A stretch of DNA of 64,000 bases from Nelumbo lutea. Lineage: Eukaryota > Streptophyta > Magnoliopsida > Proteales > Nelumbonaceae. A program made the translations under genes and the position numbers. The stretch is taken from assembly GCA_022828595.1 (NCBI GenBank), contig JAKGHH010000002.1:104777254-104841253 (forward strand). Direction: 5' to 3'. This document shows, piece by piece, positions 42,902 through 54,828 of the stretch; position 1 is the first letter of the stretch; each line of letters begins with the position of its first letter. The notes under the pieces were generated by a model. That model was not told the DNA's origin, made no database searches, and saw only the letters and a program-made list of their open reading frames with translations.

Positions 42902-44611
42902 CCGTGCCCCTATTAAAACCCAAGTTTCTTACCTATCTCTGGGTCTTTGGCCCATGTAGCAACACCATTACTTCAGATTTTAAGGAATCTCCAACACCTA
43001 TGGGACCTGGATATATTGCCACAGTGATACCTTATGTGTCCCTAAATAATCTCCCAATTCCTGTCAAGCCTGGATTTCCTAACTCCCATCAAAATTCAGC
43101 TTCCTCTATTATTTACTAGTGGTTTCCGCTCCATGACAGCCTTACCATTCACAGAAGAACAATTTACCACTTATCTCCATGCTCTTGCTATATCATCCAC
43201 CGAGAAACTTCTAAAGGCCTCCATAAGTTTTACCCAATGTGCAACCTTTACTTTTATATTGTGTACCATCTCCTTTATAGATTTGATCATTTCCTTATCC
43301 TTTCTTCTGTACTCCATATATCCTAAATAACTACTATTCTAGTTGCCATCCATATGATTCTACCTCTCTTTTTAGGCAATCTTAGGAAGCTTGGACTAAA
43401 AAAGCTAGCCACATCTTGAGGTGCATCCCACTTGTAACCAAAAATATAACAAAATCACATCCAAACACAGTTTAAAAAAGAACAAGAGATTAGCAAGTTG
43501 GGAATAATCTCATTGCTTGCTGTACAAAAAAAGCAAATATGAGGAGAAAGGCACTTGTCAGGCCTTCTCCTTTGGAGAACATCACAGTTGTTAATCTTGC
43601 CAAAGTCTACCTCCCAATGAAAGGCCTTAATCCTACAATAGGTCTACTACAAATTTCTTTCATTCAGAAGTCATCCTCCAAGCTATTTGGTCGAATTAAT
43701 ATGCTAAAGAAGGAAGCACAATAGAAGAACCTTGTTAGAGAGACTAACCAAATTCTACTGTCATTGGTGTGTGTGTGTGTGTCCAAGAATACAGTACCAA
43801 GTTTGGTCAAGAGGTCAAATTCACATTTCCTTTCTCTTAGACCGCTTCTAAACCCAAAATCCCAATCCAACCTAGAAAAAAAAAACAAAGAAAAAAGCAG
43901 ACCAGAATTTAGAAAAGGAATCGTTCCTGTAAGTAGAAAGAGAATAAAGCAATGAGAATTGTTCCTTGAGAGGGGAGGGAATTAACCTAAAAAATATTTT
44001 CCCTAAAAAGAACTCTATTTACAAACCCACAATATACCTGACAAAGCTCATGAAAGAAGACAGCACCTTGTATAGATTTCCAGTGAGAATTTCAAGGAGA
44101 GTGAGAAGCCACCTTTATATCCTAACTTTGTCCACTATGAATACTCATAATAACTTTGTGCCATAATCTATCCCTTTTTAGTGGTAGGTACCACAACCTC
44201 TTACCAAGCAAAGTTACATTCCTAAGAATAAAATTTCTAATCCTCAAATTGCCTTGTTCCCTAGACATACAAACCAAGTCCCACTTCACCAAATGGTCCT
44301 TCTTCTCCCCCAATTCCTATAAGAAATCCCTCATGTACTTCTCTAGTTTCCATGCCAGTTGCCACATTTACCAGTATATGAAAGCTGAAAAGGAAATAGA
44401 TTGGTAAGTTAGCCATCTATTTCTCAGGATGGGAAAGAAAGACTTTCTTTTGATAAGTTGGGAAAAAAGACATTTAAAATATATTAAACATTAAGTAGTT
44501 GCAGGGATAAGATAGCACAAAAGTAGGAGCTGGAAATTCCATGCCATATTTATCGGAAATATCACAAATAAATCCTGTACCACAATTTGGATACATCAAG
44601 ACAAGTAGTAC

Positions 44612-44851
44612 CTTGTACTTTCCAAGAAAGCTATGCCGTTGCCCAGTTATCATCATGTCTACATCTCTGTCTAATGTGATCTTTACAGGTCGATTTAGAA
44701 GATATGACGGCACAGAAGCTGCAGCAGCAATAAAGGCTGACCTTGTTTCCTTTCCTCCAAATCCACCACCTATTCGCTTTGTCTTGCAAACAACTTTTGA
44801 CTGTGGAAGACCAAGAACATGAGACACATATTTCTGATGCTTTTGAGGGGC
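44612..44851 (-). CDS. XDH: XDH exon 3 of 9 in window
   Basis: This exon has 80 codons, APQKHQKYVSHVLGLP to FLGKYK. It carries the glycine-rich KRIGGGFGGKETRSAF motif that packs against the molybdopterin cofactor in this family, followed by LDRDVDMMITGQRHSF. The acceptor is ATGCAG|GCCCCT and the donor ACAAG|GTACTA. It is stranded between two giant introns (13.1 and 14.3 kb), with no intact gene between it and its neighbouring exons. Confidence 0.95.
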
Positions 44852-45140
44852 CTGCATGTAAAAAGATAAAAAACATGAAAAGAAAAGTTCAGGAAAGAAC
44901 AGCAAATTCAAGGACAATTGAGATGGTATAGTTAAGAAACAGATGATCATGACTAATACGGTAATGATACCAGCATTAATAAACACGAAGGCTTCTATGA
45001 ACATATTCAATCACCTGAACAGAAATCCCATGAATGCAAGGATTCATCACTCGTATCATCAGCAATAAGAGGAATTCATATGCAGAAAAATTAGCAAGCA
45101 TGCAGTAAGAATTTAAATACTGCACATCACTGTACAAATG

Positions 45141-45353
45141 TGTTGAGCTTGTATGAGGCAAGGTCCTTTTTGGTCATTTCATGCCTTTTGTATTTGGGCA
45201 CCCATATGAGGGCTTTCATGTAATTTCTGTCATAATATAAATTTCATGTTTGAGAGAGTGAACAAAAAACACTCTCCTCCATTCGTTACTTTCTCTTCTT
45301 CTCTTATCTTATCTTCTTTCTGCTCTCCCAACAAAATCCTAGATATTGCAACT
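45141..45353 (+). repeat. Copia-3 5' LTR
   Basis: 213 bp, TGTTGAGCTTGTATGAGG to TATTGCAACT; ends TG...CT with the primer site directly after. Confidence 0.92.
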
Positions 45354-45879
45354 TGGTATCAAAAAAAACAAGTTACTGGGAAAACCATCTTATGTTGATC
45401 TTTGCTCAAAGGATGAACTGCTGATGTCAGACCACCATCGGATGACATTAGCAGTCCATACAGGTGATGGCAGCAATCCCTAAAATTTATATGGTTCGAT
45501 TTTTTCTGATTTTATATGAATTTTTGGTATATGTCTCATTTCTATTGGATGCCTCTATGATTTATTGTGGATTTTCCAAGTAGAAAATTGCAGAAATTCT
45601 AGATCTGGTTTAGGCTTGTTTCTCTTGTTTGATAGGTTCTTATTCTACAAAACCTGATTCTCTTAGGTCGTTTTATATCTTGGGAATGACGAGAAGTAAT
45701 CCCGTATTTTGAACCCTAAAATATTTTTGAGAGCTTTTTATCCCTCTATTTTGTTGCCAGCTAGCTTTTTGGCCCCTATTTTGGCCTCCAACTAAGTTTG
45801 ACCCACTTTTTGGGGTTGTTTGTGTTTCGGTTGGGTGTTGGGGTTCCCCTTGGCTATCAAGAAAGTTGTTAAAGTATGG

Positions 45880-47920
45880 AATCATCAAACGATGTATAGA
45901 TGGGTTCCAATGTGTTTCTAGGAAATGTTAATGTTCCCAGTGGTGATAACCATTGTAAAACTTGATGGGACCAACTTTTTGGAATGGTCCCAATTGGCTA
46001 ATCCTGCCACCATAGGGAGATAAGTTGGAATTCATTATAGGCAAGGATGTGAAGCCGAAAATTGATGATCCTAAGTTTGCAAAGTGGTAACTAGTAATGT
46101 TTTGGTTGGTCTATTCAATGCAACCTCACATTGATCGTAACAACATTTTCCTCTCAACTGCCAAAGATATTTGTGATAGGGTTGTCACCACTTACTCACA
46201 GATTAACAATATTGTTAAAGTATATCAACTTCGGACGGAAGTTTGTAGTATCCATTAGGGGGAAAGAACAATGACCATGTATTTCTCCTCTCTACATTCT
46301 CTTTGGAAGAGATAGACCACTTGAAGGCTCTAGAATGGAAGGATCCCGAATCTAGAGTTTTGATTTCACTAGGCAGCATATTCTTAATGTCGGTATTGTC
46401 TCTATAGCTGCTGCTTACTCTCTTGTGCAATGGGAAGAAAGTAGAAGGGCAGCAATGATACAGCCTCCTTCGACAAGACACCCCCTTTCAACTAATTCTA
46501 CACATCTTAATTCTTCTTAATATAAAAGATTTTTATTAAAATAATCTTAAATGAAATCCTCCTTCCTCTTCTTCCCCCTCCCCTTCCTCCTCCTCCCTCC
46601 TCATCCCCATCCTCTTAAGGAGGATTATGCCACTTTGTATTCCGGAGGCTTACGCCTCTTACATTCTGAACTACGCCTCACACCTATAGGTAGTGGAATG
46701 CATCATGTCACACTTCTGTGTTTTAAAACATTGCTTATTACTAAGAAGACTGAAGATGTCATCTGTGAATACTGCAAGAAGCCAAGGAATACAAAGGAAA
46801 GATGTTGGAAACTCAATCCTCACTTGAAACTTGAAAAGTTTAAAACCGAAAAGAAAGGAAATGCTCATTTGGTTACAATTGGTAATGATCAATCTTCTGG
46901 TGTGTCCACCCCTCTCGTGACTCCTCCAATATGACGGATAAACTTTAGTGGTCTCCTATTTCACTTGGAAAAGAATGGGGCATCCTCCTCATCTAGTTCT
47001 AGTAATCCATCCAGTACATTAGCTAAAACAAGTGTTACACGTAATTGTCGACTCTGGGGCTAATGCCCATATGACTAGGTATGCCTTCATATTTTACTCC
47101 ATATAAGTTGACCTCTAGGAAGGGTAAGATTACTATTGCGGATGGATCTCAGACTCCTATCTCAGGTCAAGGAGAAGTCAAACTTACCCACAACCTTTCC
47201 CTTGGATATGTTCTTCATATACCTCAATTACACAAAAACTTGTTTATTAGTTCTCTTACCAAGTCCAATTGCTCTATAGCATTTTCTCCTACACAATATG
47301 TTTTTCAAGATTTGAACACATGGAAGATGATTGGAACTAAGCATGAAGTCAATGAAATCTAACTTTTTTATCAATCTTTAAAATATGAATTGCTAAGCCA
47401 GGATGAGTTATTTTCCAATGAGAAATTGAGTCTTTGCAATTGTGGCACTGTCATCTTGGTCATATGTCCTTTAATTCTGTAAAATTTTTGTTTCCAAATT
47501 TGTTTTGTTTAGCATCTAACTTGGATCCTCAATGTGAAGTTTGGCATTTATCCAAACAATGTAAAACCACATATTTTGCAAGTAATTGAAGAAGCAACGT
47601 TACTTTTCATTTGATCCATGCTGATGTTTGGGGACAATATACCATTCCTTGCATGAGTAGGTATAAATACTTCATTCTTTTCATTGATGAATATACTCGG
47701 CATACATGGCTCATTGGCTCTACTTGATGAAAATTTGGGATGAAGTTCCTATGGTTGTTCAAAATTTCATGAATATGGTGGAAACATAATTTGAGATAAG
47801 AGATAAGATAATAAGATCTGACAATGCTAAAGAGTCTTCTTATGTTTCTTGAAGAACGGAGAATTATTCTCCAAAGCTAATGCATTCATACTCCAAACAA
47901 CAAAGTGGGATTGCTCAGAG
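45880..47920 (+). pseudogene. Copia-3 gag, protease and integrase remnants
   Basis: Gag pieces lie before and after a repeat insertion. The zinc knuckle CEYCKKPRNTKERC is near 46770. Protease reads VIVDSGANAHMT at about 47043-47078, the pre-integrase block LSLGYVLHIPQLHKNLFISS at 47081-47362, and integrase IHADVWGQ and LFIDEYTR near 47610-47700. It ends at about 47925 in QQSGIAQRKR, where minus-strand L1 sequence begins. Stops and frameshifts are dense. Confidence 0.75.
46555..46733. repeat. Pyrimidine-tract plus AGGCG-palindrome repeat, inside Copia-3 gag
   Basis: A CCTCCTTCCTCTTCTTCCCC tract leads to GGAGGCTTACGCCTC palindromes and GTTTTAAAACATTG. This is the same layout as 27885-28160. 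Gag codons resume at KKTEDVICEYC just after it. The left boundary may lie up to 45 bp further left. Confidence 0.6.
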
Positions 47921-47924
47921 GAAG

Positions 47925-48360
47925 AGGTAGCCATGTGGTTTAAGTTTCACACCTAAGGTCACTACAATTGTAACCTTTTTCACCAATAGCTCTTAGAAAA
48001 GGCACTTCTCTAATGCTGCCACCCATAGGTCCCATACTAAAAACTTAACGTTTTAGGGTGCCACTATCCCCCAAATGGCTCAGCTAGGGAAGAGGGCTTC
48101 AAATCCTCCCACTATGGAGATGTAGAAGGATTTTACTGAGAACTTCCCATTTCAACACCTAAGAATGAAGCATTGCTAGGATACTTCCTACCTGTTGAAT
48201 CTCCCAGTCATTGAAATCCCTTCTAAAGGATGGAACCCAATAGATAGCATTGTCCCTCATCACAAAGGTATCAGCTATCATTGCCTCTTTATTTTCTGCC
48301 AGATTAAATAGGGTGGGAAATAACAAATTAAGGGAATTCTCCCCAATCTAGGGATCCAAC
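47925..48360 (-). pseudogene. L1 zf-RVT region fragment, in Copia-3
   Basis: Minus-strand frames read NLAENKEAMIADTFVMRD, VPSFRRDFNDWEIQQVGSIL, then IWGIVAP.NVKFLVW. This is the block preceding and entering the zf-RVT domain of plant L1 ORF2. Both ends are truncated. Confidence 0.65.
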
Positions 48361-48370
48361 TAGAACCTAA

Positions 48371-48407
<37 letters not shown>
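48371..48407. repeat. C10(TC)n simple repeat
   Basis: Ten C residues followed by about 13 TC units, at the edge of the L1 fragment. Confidence 0.95.
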
Positions 48408-48409
<2 letters not shown>

Positions 48410-48419
48410 AAGCCAAACC

Positions 48420-49084
48420 TTTTTTAAAAGAACAGTTTCAGTTAAAACTCAAATACTGAAATAACATGTGTAAAAATATCTAAAATACTAATAAGAGAAA
48501 AATAAATAAATAAGACAATAATAGAAAATTCAAAATAATTTGTTGTTTTTTAATTTTCACAATAATAATTTTTAAAATTAACTGCAGTAATATTATACTT
48601 AATTTTTAAATACACAAATTTCTAAAAATTAGTTTATTAAAATAAATTTATTTATTTACTGAGATTATCATTGAAAATTATTACTAAAATAATTATCATT
48701 AATTATTTATTTATCATTAGTGATAATTACAGAAATGATTATTAGAGAATGCTTATAGAAATAATTTTGAGTTAATAATTAATGAAAATTACTAATAATT
48801 ACTTAAGATAAATGATAGTTATGATAAACATTTGTATAGAATTTGTTGAAAAATGCAGAATATTTCAATAAAATATAGAATTTTCTGAATATCATAGATA
48901 TTTTGAAGAAAATTCATATACTTGAAAGAAAATACATGGTAATACACAAAATTGACAACAAATATGCATAACATGCAGTTATACGCTAATGACTATTAAA
49001 TATATTATTTAAGTGATTCTTTTGCTTTTTTTTCCATACAGCTTTTTTGTTTACCTTAAGCTTTGTGTCATCATCGACAAGTTA
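48420..49084. other. AT-rich sequence, no gene
   Basis: Very AT-rich sequence resembling in composition the cores of the GATAC-ended elements, but I see no matching termini. Unassigned. Confidence 0.4.
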
Positions 49085-49087
49085 TTA

Positions 49088-49655
49088 AAACATTTTTTTG
49101 ATAAATGAAAGATGATTTTATTAATTAGATGAAAAAGGTGTACCGACATCCTAGGAGAAGGCACGAGACGTTACCTCCCCTTAGGAAAAAGAATATAAAC
49201 ACATTCCTAACAGAAATACACTTATAGAGTAGACCAGAACAAACCACCCCTCAAAGCCTCTTGTTTAGCCAAGGAATCAGCCATAGCATTTGCTGATCTG
49301 CTAACCCACTGAAAGCTTACAGTCATGTTTCTTGTCAGCCACTAAACTTTTTTGAGAAGGTCCCTATAACCCCAAAAAACAGTGTCTGGATCTGACAACC
49401 AACCTACTACCACCTTAGAGTCCCCCTCAACTATAAAGTGTTCCACTCCAAGTTGGTTTGCAACTTGTATTCCTTGTACTGTAGCAAATATCTCATCCCT
49501 TGTAGAGTCACCAACACCCAATGATCCAGAGTATAGGGATAATATGTTGCTATCATTATTTCTCAAAACCCCTCCTATGCCTGAAGGCCCTGGATTACCT
49601 TGACTACTCCCGTCAAAGTTCAGTTTAACCCTTCCTTCCGGAGGAGGTTTCCATT
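49088..49655 (-). mobile_element. L1 3' end with RNase H, in Copia-3
   Basis: Poly(T) at 49085-49095 then GATAAATGAAAGATGATTTT is the shared L1 tail. Minus-strand RNase H reads LNFDGSSQGNPGPSGIGGVL, NNDSNILSLYSGSLGVGDST (from 49342-49566), EGDSKVVVGWLSD, and ANAMADSLAKQEA, with a stop after DLLKKV. It is 5' truncated just before the RNase H, and copia RT sequence resumes at about 49665. No TSD was found. Confidence 0.8.
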
Positions 49656-49664
49656 CAGCGTAGT

Positions 49665-51144
49665 GAGAGAGTGGCTCCTAAAGCTGAATGCCCAACACAA
49701 TCTTATCCTCTAGACTCAAGTAATCCCAAACTCCCCAGTACTTCTATTATTGATTCTAACCAAGATCTTATTTCTATCCAAAAGGGAAAGAGAACATGGA
49801 CCAAGTATCCCATTACTCATTATGTGTCATATGATGCTCTCTCACTCTTTTATTGTGTCTATATTCCTGCCATTTCCTCTATTTCTATTCCTTGCAGTGT
49901 AATAGAAACAATGTAGTCTCCTCATTGGAAGGAAGCTATTAACCAAGAAATGGAGGCCTTGGTAAAGAACCAAACCTGGGAGAATGTGCCTTGTCCCAAG
50001 GATAAGGTTCCTATTGGGTATAAATTGGTATACACTATTAAACTCAAGGCCAATAGTTCAATTGAGAGGTATAAGGCTCAGCTTGTAGCCAAGGGATATA
50101 CCCAAACCTATGGCATTGGCCATCTGGAAACCTTTGCTCTAGCTGCTAAGATGAATTCTACTCGTGCGATTTTGTCTCTTGCTGCCCACTTTTCTTGGCC
50201 TTTATATCATATGGATATGAAGAATGTCTTTCTTAATGGAGATTTGCCAAATAATAAATAAATAAATAAAGTGTATATGGACTTACCTCCTGGAGTAAGC
50301 TTTCCTAACAATGAAGGGAAAGTTTGTTGTCCGAAGAAGTCTTTTTATGGGCCAAACTAGTCTCCTAGAGCCTGTTTGATAGGTTTAGAACTGTTGTTTT
50401 TAAGATTAAATTCTCTCAGTCTCGGGTTGATCGCACCTTGTTCATAAGGAAATTTGATGGTCGGTTGTCTATATTGACAGTATATGCTGATGGCATTTAT
50501 GTGACTAGGGATGACATCATAAGAATCTCAATTAAAATCCTTCCTGCTTTTGAATTTGAGATTAAGGATCTCAGTGATCTCACATACTTTCTTGGAATTG
50601 AGGTTGCAAGATCCAAGAAGGGAATCTTCATCTCTCAAAAAAAAATATGTTCTTGATTTGCTTCATGAAGTTAGGAAATTGGGATGCAAGCCTGCAAAAA
50701 CTCCAATTGATCCCAACCACAAGTTGAGTCATGAGTGCCACTGAAGGGGATGTTCTTCTGGACAAAGGGGTTGTTTTAGAGAGTGGTTGGTCGCCTTCTT
50801 TATCTCTGTTTAACTAAACCTGATATATCATATGCAGTTGGAGTTGTTAGCCAATATATGCATGAGCCTAAAACCTCTCATATGCAAGCTATAGTAGGAT
50901 CCTGGCCTATTTGAAGGGATACCATGGTAAAAATGTTGTACTCCAACCACAGATATCTAAAATTTGAGACCTACACGGATAAAGACTGGGTAGGATTTGT
51001 TGATGATAGAAAATCGATTAGGTTATTGTGTCTTAGTTGAAGGCAACATGGTTTCATGGAGAAGCAAGAAACAATCATTTGTTGCTCAATTTAATGCAAA
51101 GATACAATACAAAGCAATGAGACTCTATTGTGACAACCAAGCAC
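49665..51144 (+). pseudogene. Copia-3 reverse transcriptase and RNase H N-terminal part
   Basis: Frames 49671-49916 and 49950-50261 read NQTWENVPCPKDKVPIGYKL, AQLVAKGYTQTYGIGHLETF and LYHMDMKNVFLNGDL. Then come YADGIYVT (the YVDD box as YADG) at about 50484 and LTYFLGIEVARSKKGIFIS. RNase H remnants run to CDNQAPIN at 51150, cut by the inverted-repeat element. Many frameshifts. Confidence 0.8.
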
Positions 51145-51152
51145 CCATAAAC

Positions 51153-53282
51153 CAAGGTCCAAACTACTGAAAACAGTAAGTTTATCGATAAGACAACTTA
51201 AGAGACATGTTACGATACACCTTGGATATGCATGGATACAGACAAAAAAAATAAGATATGCATGGAATCATTATAGATACATCAATAAATCATAAAAATA
51301 CATCAATAACATTAAATATAAGTCCTAAATGAGCCAATATATACATAAAAGTCACATCCTTTGTGATTTTTATGAAAAACATATATCATAATCAACATAT
51401 GAGAACACAAGGGTATTCCCTAATAAGGTTATAACTACAAAATACAAGCCTAATAATTATACAGTAAAACATTTTCTGTAATTTTAACAATTGTTTACTT
51501 CTTATACAAACAATTATTTTATTTTTTATTCCAAAAAATTCTAACAAAAATTAAAAAAATTAAAATGTAAAAAAACTAACTCTATGGATGTGATAAATCA
51601 TCCATAGAATTTTACACGGTAAACATTATGGTTAGACCACACCAAAAATTAGAAATATAAATCAATATTTTTATTCTAAAAATTGCAAAGAATTAAAAAT
51701 AAATATTTCACATGAAAAATCAATAGATATATGAATTAAAAATTAGAAAACAAATAAATAATTTCTATTCTAAAATTATAAAAATATTTAAAAAATATTT
51801 CACAAAAAAATAAATACCTTTTTCATACTAAAAATGAAAAAATAAATAAATAAATGCTTGTTCCAAAAATTACAAAAAATAAAAAAGAATATTTTACAAG
51901 AAATTTCAATAGATCTATGGATATGGTAGATCATCCATAGATCTATGACACAATTATTCTTCATGATCATCTTACACCAAAATATAAAATTTTCTTTTCT
52001 TTGTTATTTTATATTTTTCTGCATTTTCTTCAAAAAATTACATAAATCTATTTGAAACACAAAACATTATAGGATTTTCAACACAAGGAGAATATATCAA
52101 TGTACATAGAAGCATTTCCAGGCATCAAAACAAAAAACACAATATTATGGCATATTATCAAATAAATTGAAAAAAAAAATACCTATTTTTGTAATTTTTG
52201 AAAAATGTTGAAAAAACTTCAAAAATCATAAGTTCTACAGATTGTTTTGGGGGGTTTTATAAAGATCTTGCAACCCATGAATGTGCAGGGATGATTAGGC
52301 GAGTTTGGGAGGAAAAAAAGGCTTTTGAAGTTCAAGCCTTTTTTCTCAAAGATTTTTAATTTGTTTTTCGCCTATGAGAAAGTCATATTGTATTGGCCAA
52401 CTTACCCCAATTCGGGCATGATACACCCCAATATGGCATTAATACACCCCACTACGGTCTCAATACGCCTTGATACAGTCACAATATGGAGCCAACACGA
52501 CAAAAAGACATGACACAGAGGATTTTGCAGTGTTGTTTGCATTGTTTTAAAAGCACAAGGCACAAAAAAAACGCAGGGGTCGATTTGTACCTGAGGCACA
52601 AGGTGCAAGGTGAGGCACATGCCTTTTTAAGCAAGGTGCAAAAATTAAAAAAAAAACTAAAAAATCAAGAAAAATGTCAAAAAATCAAAAAATGCCAATA
52701 ACCTATTACAAAAAATTAAAATACATAAATATAACATGTAAAGCATATTTAAAAGAGATTTAAGAATAAAATCACATATATAAAACATTTTCAAGCATAT
52801 AAAAACCACTATCTCTTTTTTTCTAAATTGCACTACTTCAGGTAGATAATGTGATGTTACATTCCTAATTCTACGAGCTGCCTTTGTGCCACACCCCTCG
52901 AGGCAAGCCCAAACAAGTCCATGTTAGGTCTTAAATTCTTAATTCTCACACAAAAAAAAATAATGATTTTATAGTTTTAATTGCTTTTTAAGAAGATATT
53001 TTATTAGGATGAATGAATGAACAATACTACCAAATAGGGGGTTCTCAAAGGCGAAGTGCCTGGCCTGAGGCGCAAGGCACACCAAGCGCACACCTAGGCA
53101 CACCAAGTGTGCACCTTCTGAAAGGGCTACACCTAGGACCTGGGTGAGGCGCCTACCCTAAAATGCACCTCACCTGTGCGCCTAAGCACGCCTTTTAAAT
53201 CACTGGTTTCCTGTGCCAAGCCCTTAAATAAATGATATGTACCGGCCAATATGGCTGATACATTGCGAAAGTTTGAACCATT
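51153..53282. mobile_element. GATAC-ended non-autonomous hAT-like element, copy B (2130 bp)
   Basis: It interrupts the Copia-3 RNase H exactly between CDNQAPIN and IVHNPIQHDHTKHIEVDR. Target duplication: CCATAAAC (51145-51152) and CCATAAGC (53283-53290), 7 of 8 identical. Ends are CAAGGTCCAAACT and AGTTTGAACCATT, inverted repeats with 10 of 13 matches. TTACGATACACCTTGG and CATGGATACAGAC near the left mirror the right end of copy A. The interior is AT-rich and non-coding. Removing the nested repeat at 52540-53205 leaves 1464 bp, close to the 1423 bp of copy A. Confidence 0.85.
52540..53205. repeat. AGGCGC-palindrome element nested in copy B (666 bp)
   Basis: It starts CATTGTTTTAAAAGCACAAG and ends AAGCACGCCTTTTAAATCAC then TG, giving imperfect terminal inverted repeats. 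The ends are rich in GAGGCGCAAGGC and CACACCAAGCGCAC words, with an AT-rich middle. It is a longer relative of the repeats at 27885 and 46555. An 8-bp duplication was sought and not convincingly found. Confidence 0.6.
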
Positions 53283-53509
53283 CCATAAGCATTGTCCACA
53301 ATCCTATTCAACATGATCATACAAAACATATTGAAGTGGATAGACAATTTACTAGAGAGAGGAGAGCTAGTGGTGAGATTTGCCTACCTTTTGTAAGGTC
53401 AGAAGACCAACTTGCTAACTGTCTCACTAAAGGCCTTCATCATCCAAAGTTTGCTAAGAACCTAGACAAGTTCGGCATGATTAACATATATGCTCAACTT
53501 GAGGAGGAT
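53283..53509 (+). pseudogene. Copia-3 RNase H C-terminal end
   Basis: The frame resumes as IVHNPIQHDHTKHIEVDRQF and ends FGMINIYAQLEEDC followed by a stop just before the 3' LTR. Adjacent sequence before 53283 belongs to the inserted element. Confidence 0.85.
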
Positions 53510-53722
53510 TGTTAAGATTGTATGAGGTAAGGTCCTTTTTGGTAACTTCCTTTTGTATTTGGGTTCCCATATGAGAGATTTTATGTAATTTCTCTCTCAA
53601 AATATAAACTTCATATTTGAGAGTGAATAAAAAACACTCTACCCTCCAATCATTATTTTCTCTTCTCCCCTCTCTTCTCTTCTTCTTTTTGCTCTCTTAA
53701 CAAAACCCTATATATTGCTACT
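53510..53722 (+). repeat. Copia-3 3' LTR
   Basis: 213 bp, TGTTAAGATTGTATGAGG to TATTGCTACT. It is preceded by the purine tract GAGGAGGAT and followed by the TSD AAATG. Confidence 0.92.
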
Positions 53723-53727
53723 AAATG

Positions 53728-54820
53728 TTAGGGGTTCTCATGGTTCGGTTAATCGAACTGTGGGCCTATTTTTGAAACTGAACTAGGATTACCAATTATT
53801 GGAAAACCAACAACTAAACCAAACTGAAGCCGATCGATTAACCATTGATTCGGTTCACTAGTTTTTTGTATTTTTATATTAGATGTAAATCAGTCCTCTA
53901 ATATCATATTTAAAAACAGTGATTAACATAACAGATCACTATTCATCACCCTCGCACCACACTGTTCATTACCTCTCTCATCCATTTGGTATCAGAGCCA
54001 TGATCCTAACCCCTTTGTTCAAATCCAGAACTGTTCTTCTCCATTCTTTCTAGTCTGATTCCTTACTTGCTTCCCCCCACTTCACCATCACCTGTTGATA
54101 CCTTGCCGGAACCTCTAGTTGCTAGTAGGCAACCAAGAACCTTCGGCTAGAACCCAAAGACTGTAACTTCTTCGGAGATATAACTGGGCTAGAACCCCAA
54201 TCGGACAGCATAGACACCTGCCAGTTTTACCAAGGCTAGAACCCTTGAGCCAAGGTCGAAGTCGAATTGAAGGCCAAAGAGAGTGAAGGTCGTGAAAGTT
54301 GACTGACCGTATTTGGTAAAATAAAAGGATAAGATGAAATTATTTAGGTCCCCCTCTAGTACTCAAAAGAATCTGGTGAGCCTAGCAATAGCACCTCCCT
54401 AAGTCCATGTCTATAAAAAATACGGAAGCAATGAACTATGATAATGAAGGGATGAGAGATCCATCGTATGGACGCCCGAATCTTGAGGAATAGAATGGGT
54501 GAATTTCAAGAAGTTCTCCCATTCCCACTGGGAATCGCATTCCCTATTTTAGAAAAATCATATTTTTCAAGGATCATTCTTGAACGATGAATTGAACCGG
54601 ATCTGAACAAAACAGTAGGAGAGGGATATACCTGATACGGAGAAACAGTATCTCCCAATGGAGGTGTTCATGCCCAAGGAACCAAAAACTGCTCTCACTG
54701 AAAATGGCGCAGTGCAGGATGGAGCAGAATCAGTAGTGTTCTTCCAAACAACCAGATCCTTCGCAAAAATCAGCAGGATGGCACGTGAGCACAGCTTCCA
54801 ATCAGTCATTTCACAAAGAA
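53728..54820. other. Possible retroelement leader/LTR piece
   Basis: A perfect plus-strand primer-site-like TTGGTATCAGAGCC at about 53986-53999 suggests an LTR end just left of it (AT-rich, 53735-53985) and a leader to the right. No second LTR or coding domain is found. A minus-strand open frame at 54567-54830 has no recognised domain. Confidence 0.35.
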
Positions 54821-54828
54821 CTGATATC

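Larger units (their letters stand above)
39178..44463 (-). mobile_element. L1-D: LINE, 5' truncated, split by a gag-only LTR element
   Basis: The 3' tail is T-rich at about 39178-39197. Next, minus-strand RNase H C-term reads HSKLVICWLSSNILD and SLAKQGIHMDFF (39240-39450). After the LTR element it resumes with LGFNRGT, FLKI and a degenerate RNase H N-term (42902-43110). Zf-RVT/linker remnants follow (43380-43900), then GEKKDHLVKWDLVCMSREQG and LLGKRLWYLPLKRDRLWHKV at 44122-44313. The two RNase H halves meet across the insertion, so the LTR element landed in an existing L1. The 5' limit near 44463 is approximate. Confidence 0.8.
45141..53722 (+). mobile_element. Copia-3: old full-length copia carrying several later insertions
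   Basis: Two 213-bp LTRs (45141-45353 and 53510-53722) are flanked by AAATG at 45136-45140 and 53723-53727. The primer site survives as TTGGTATCA. Plus-strand remnants: gag (45880-46930), protease DSGANAHMT near 47050, pre-integrase and integrase (47080-47920), RT (49665-50260 and 50438-50750), and RNase H split at 51152/53283. LTRs differ by roughly 30 substitutions plus indels, making this the oldest LTR element measurable here. Insertions sit at about 46510-46733, 47925-49655 and 51153-53282. It occupies most of the intron between XDH exons 2 and 3. Confidence 0.92.

Noticed and set aside
43764..43790. (GT)n as a regulatory Z-DNA element
   Set aside because: A short microsatellite within decayed L1 sequence; no regulatory context.
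45673..45888. Minus-strand open frame in Copia-3 leader
   Set aside because: Lies in the leader on the opposite strand to the element and has no recognisable domain.
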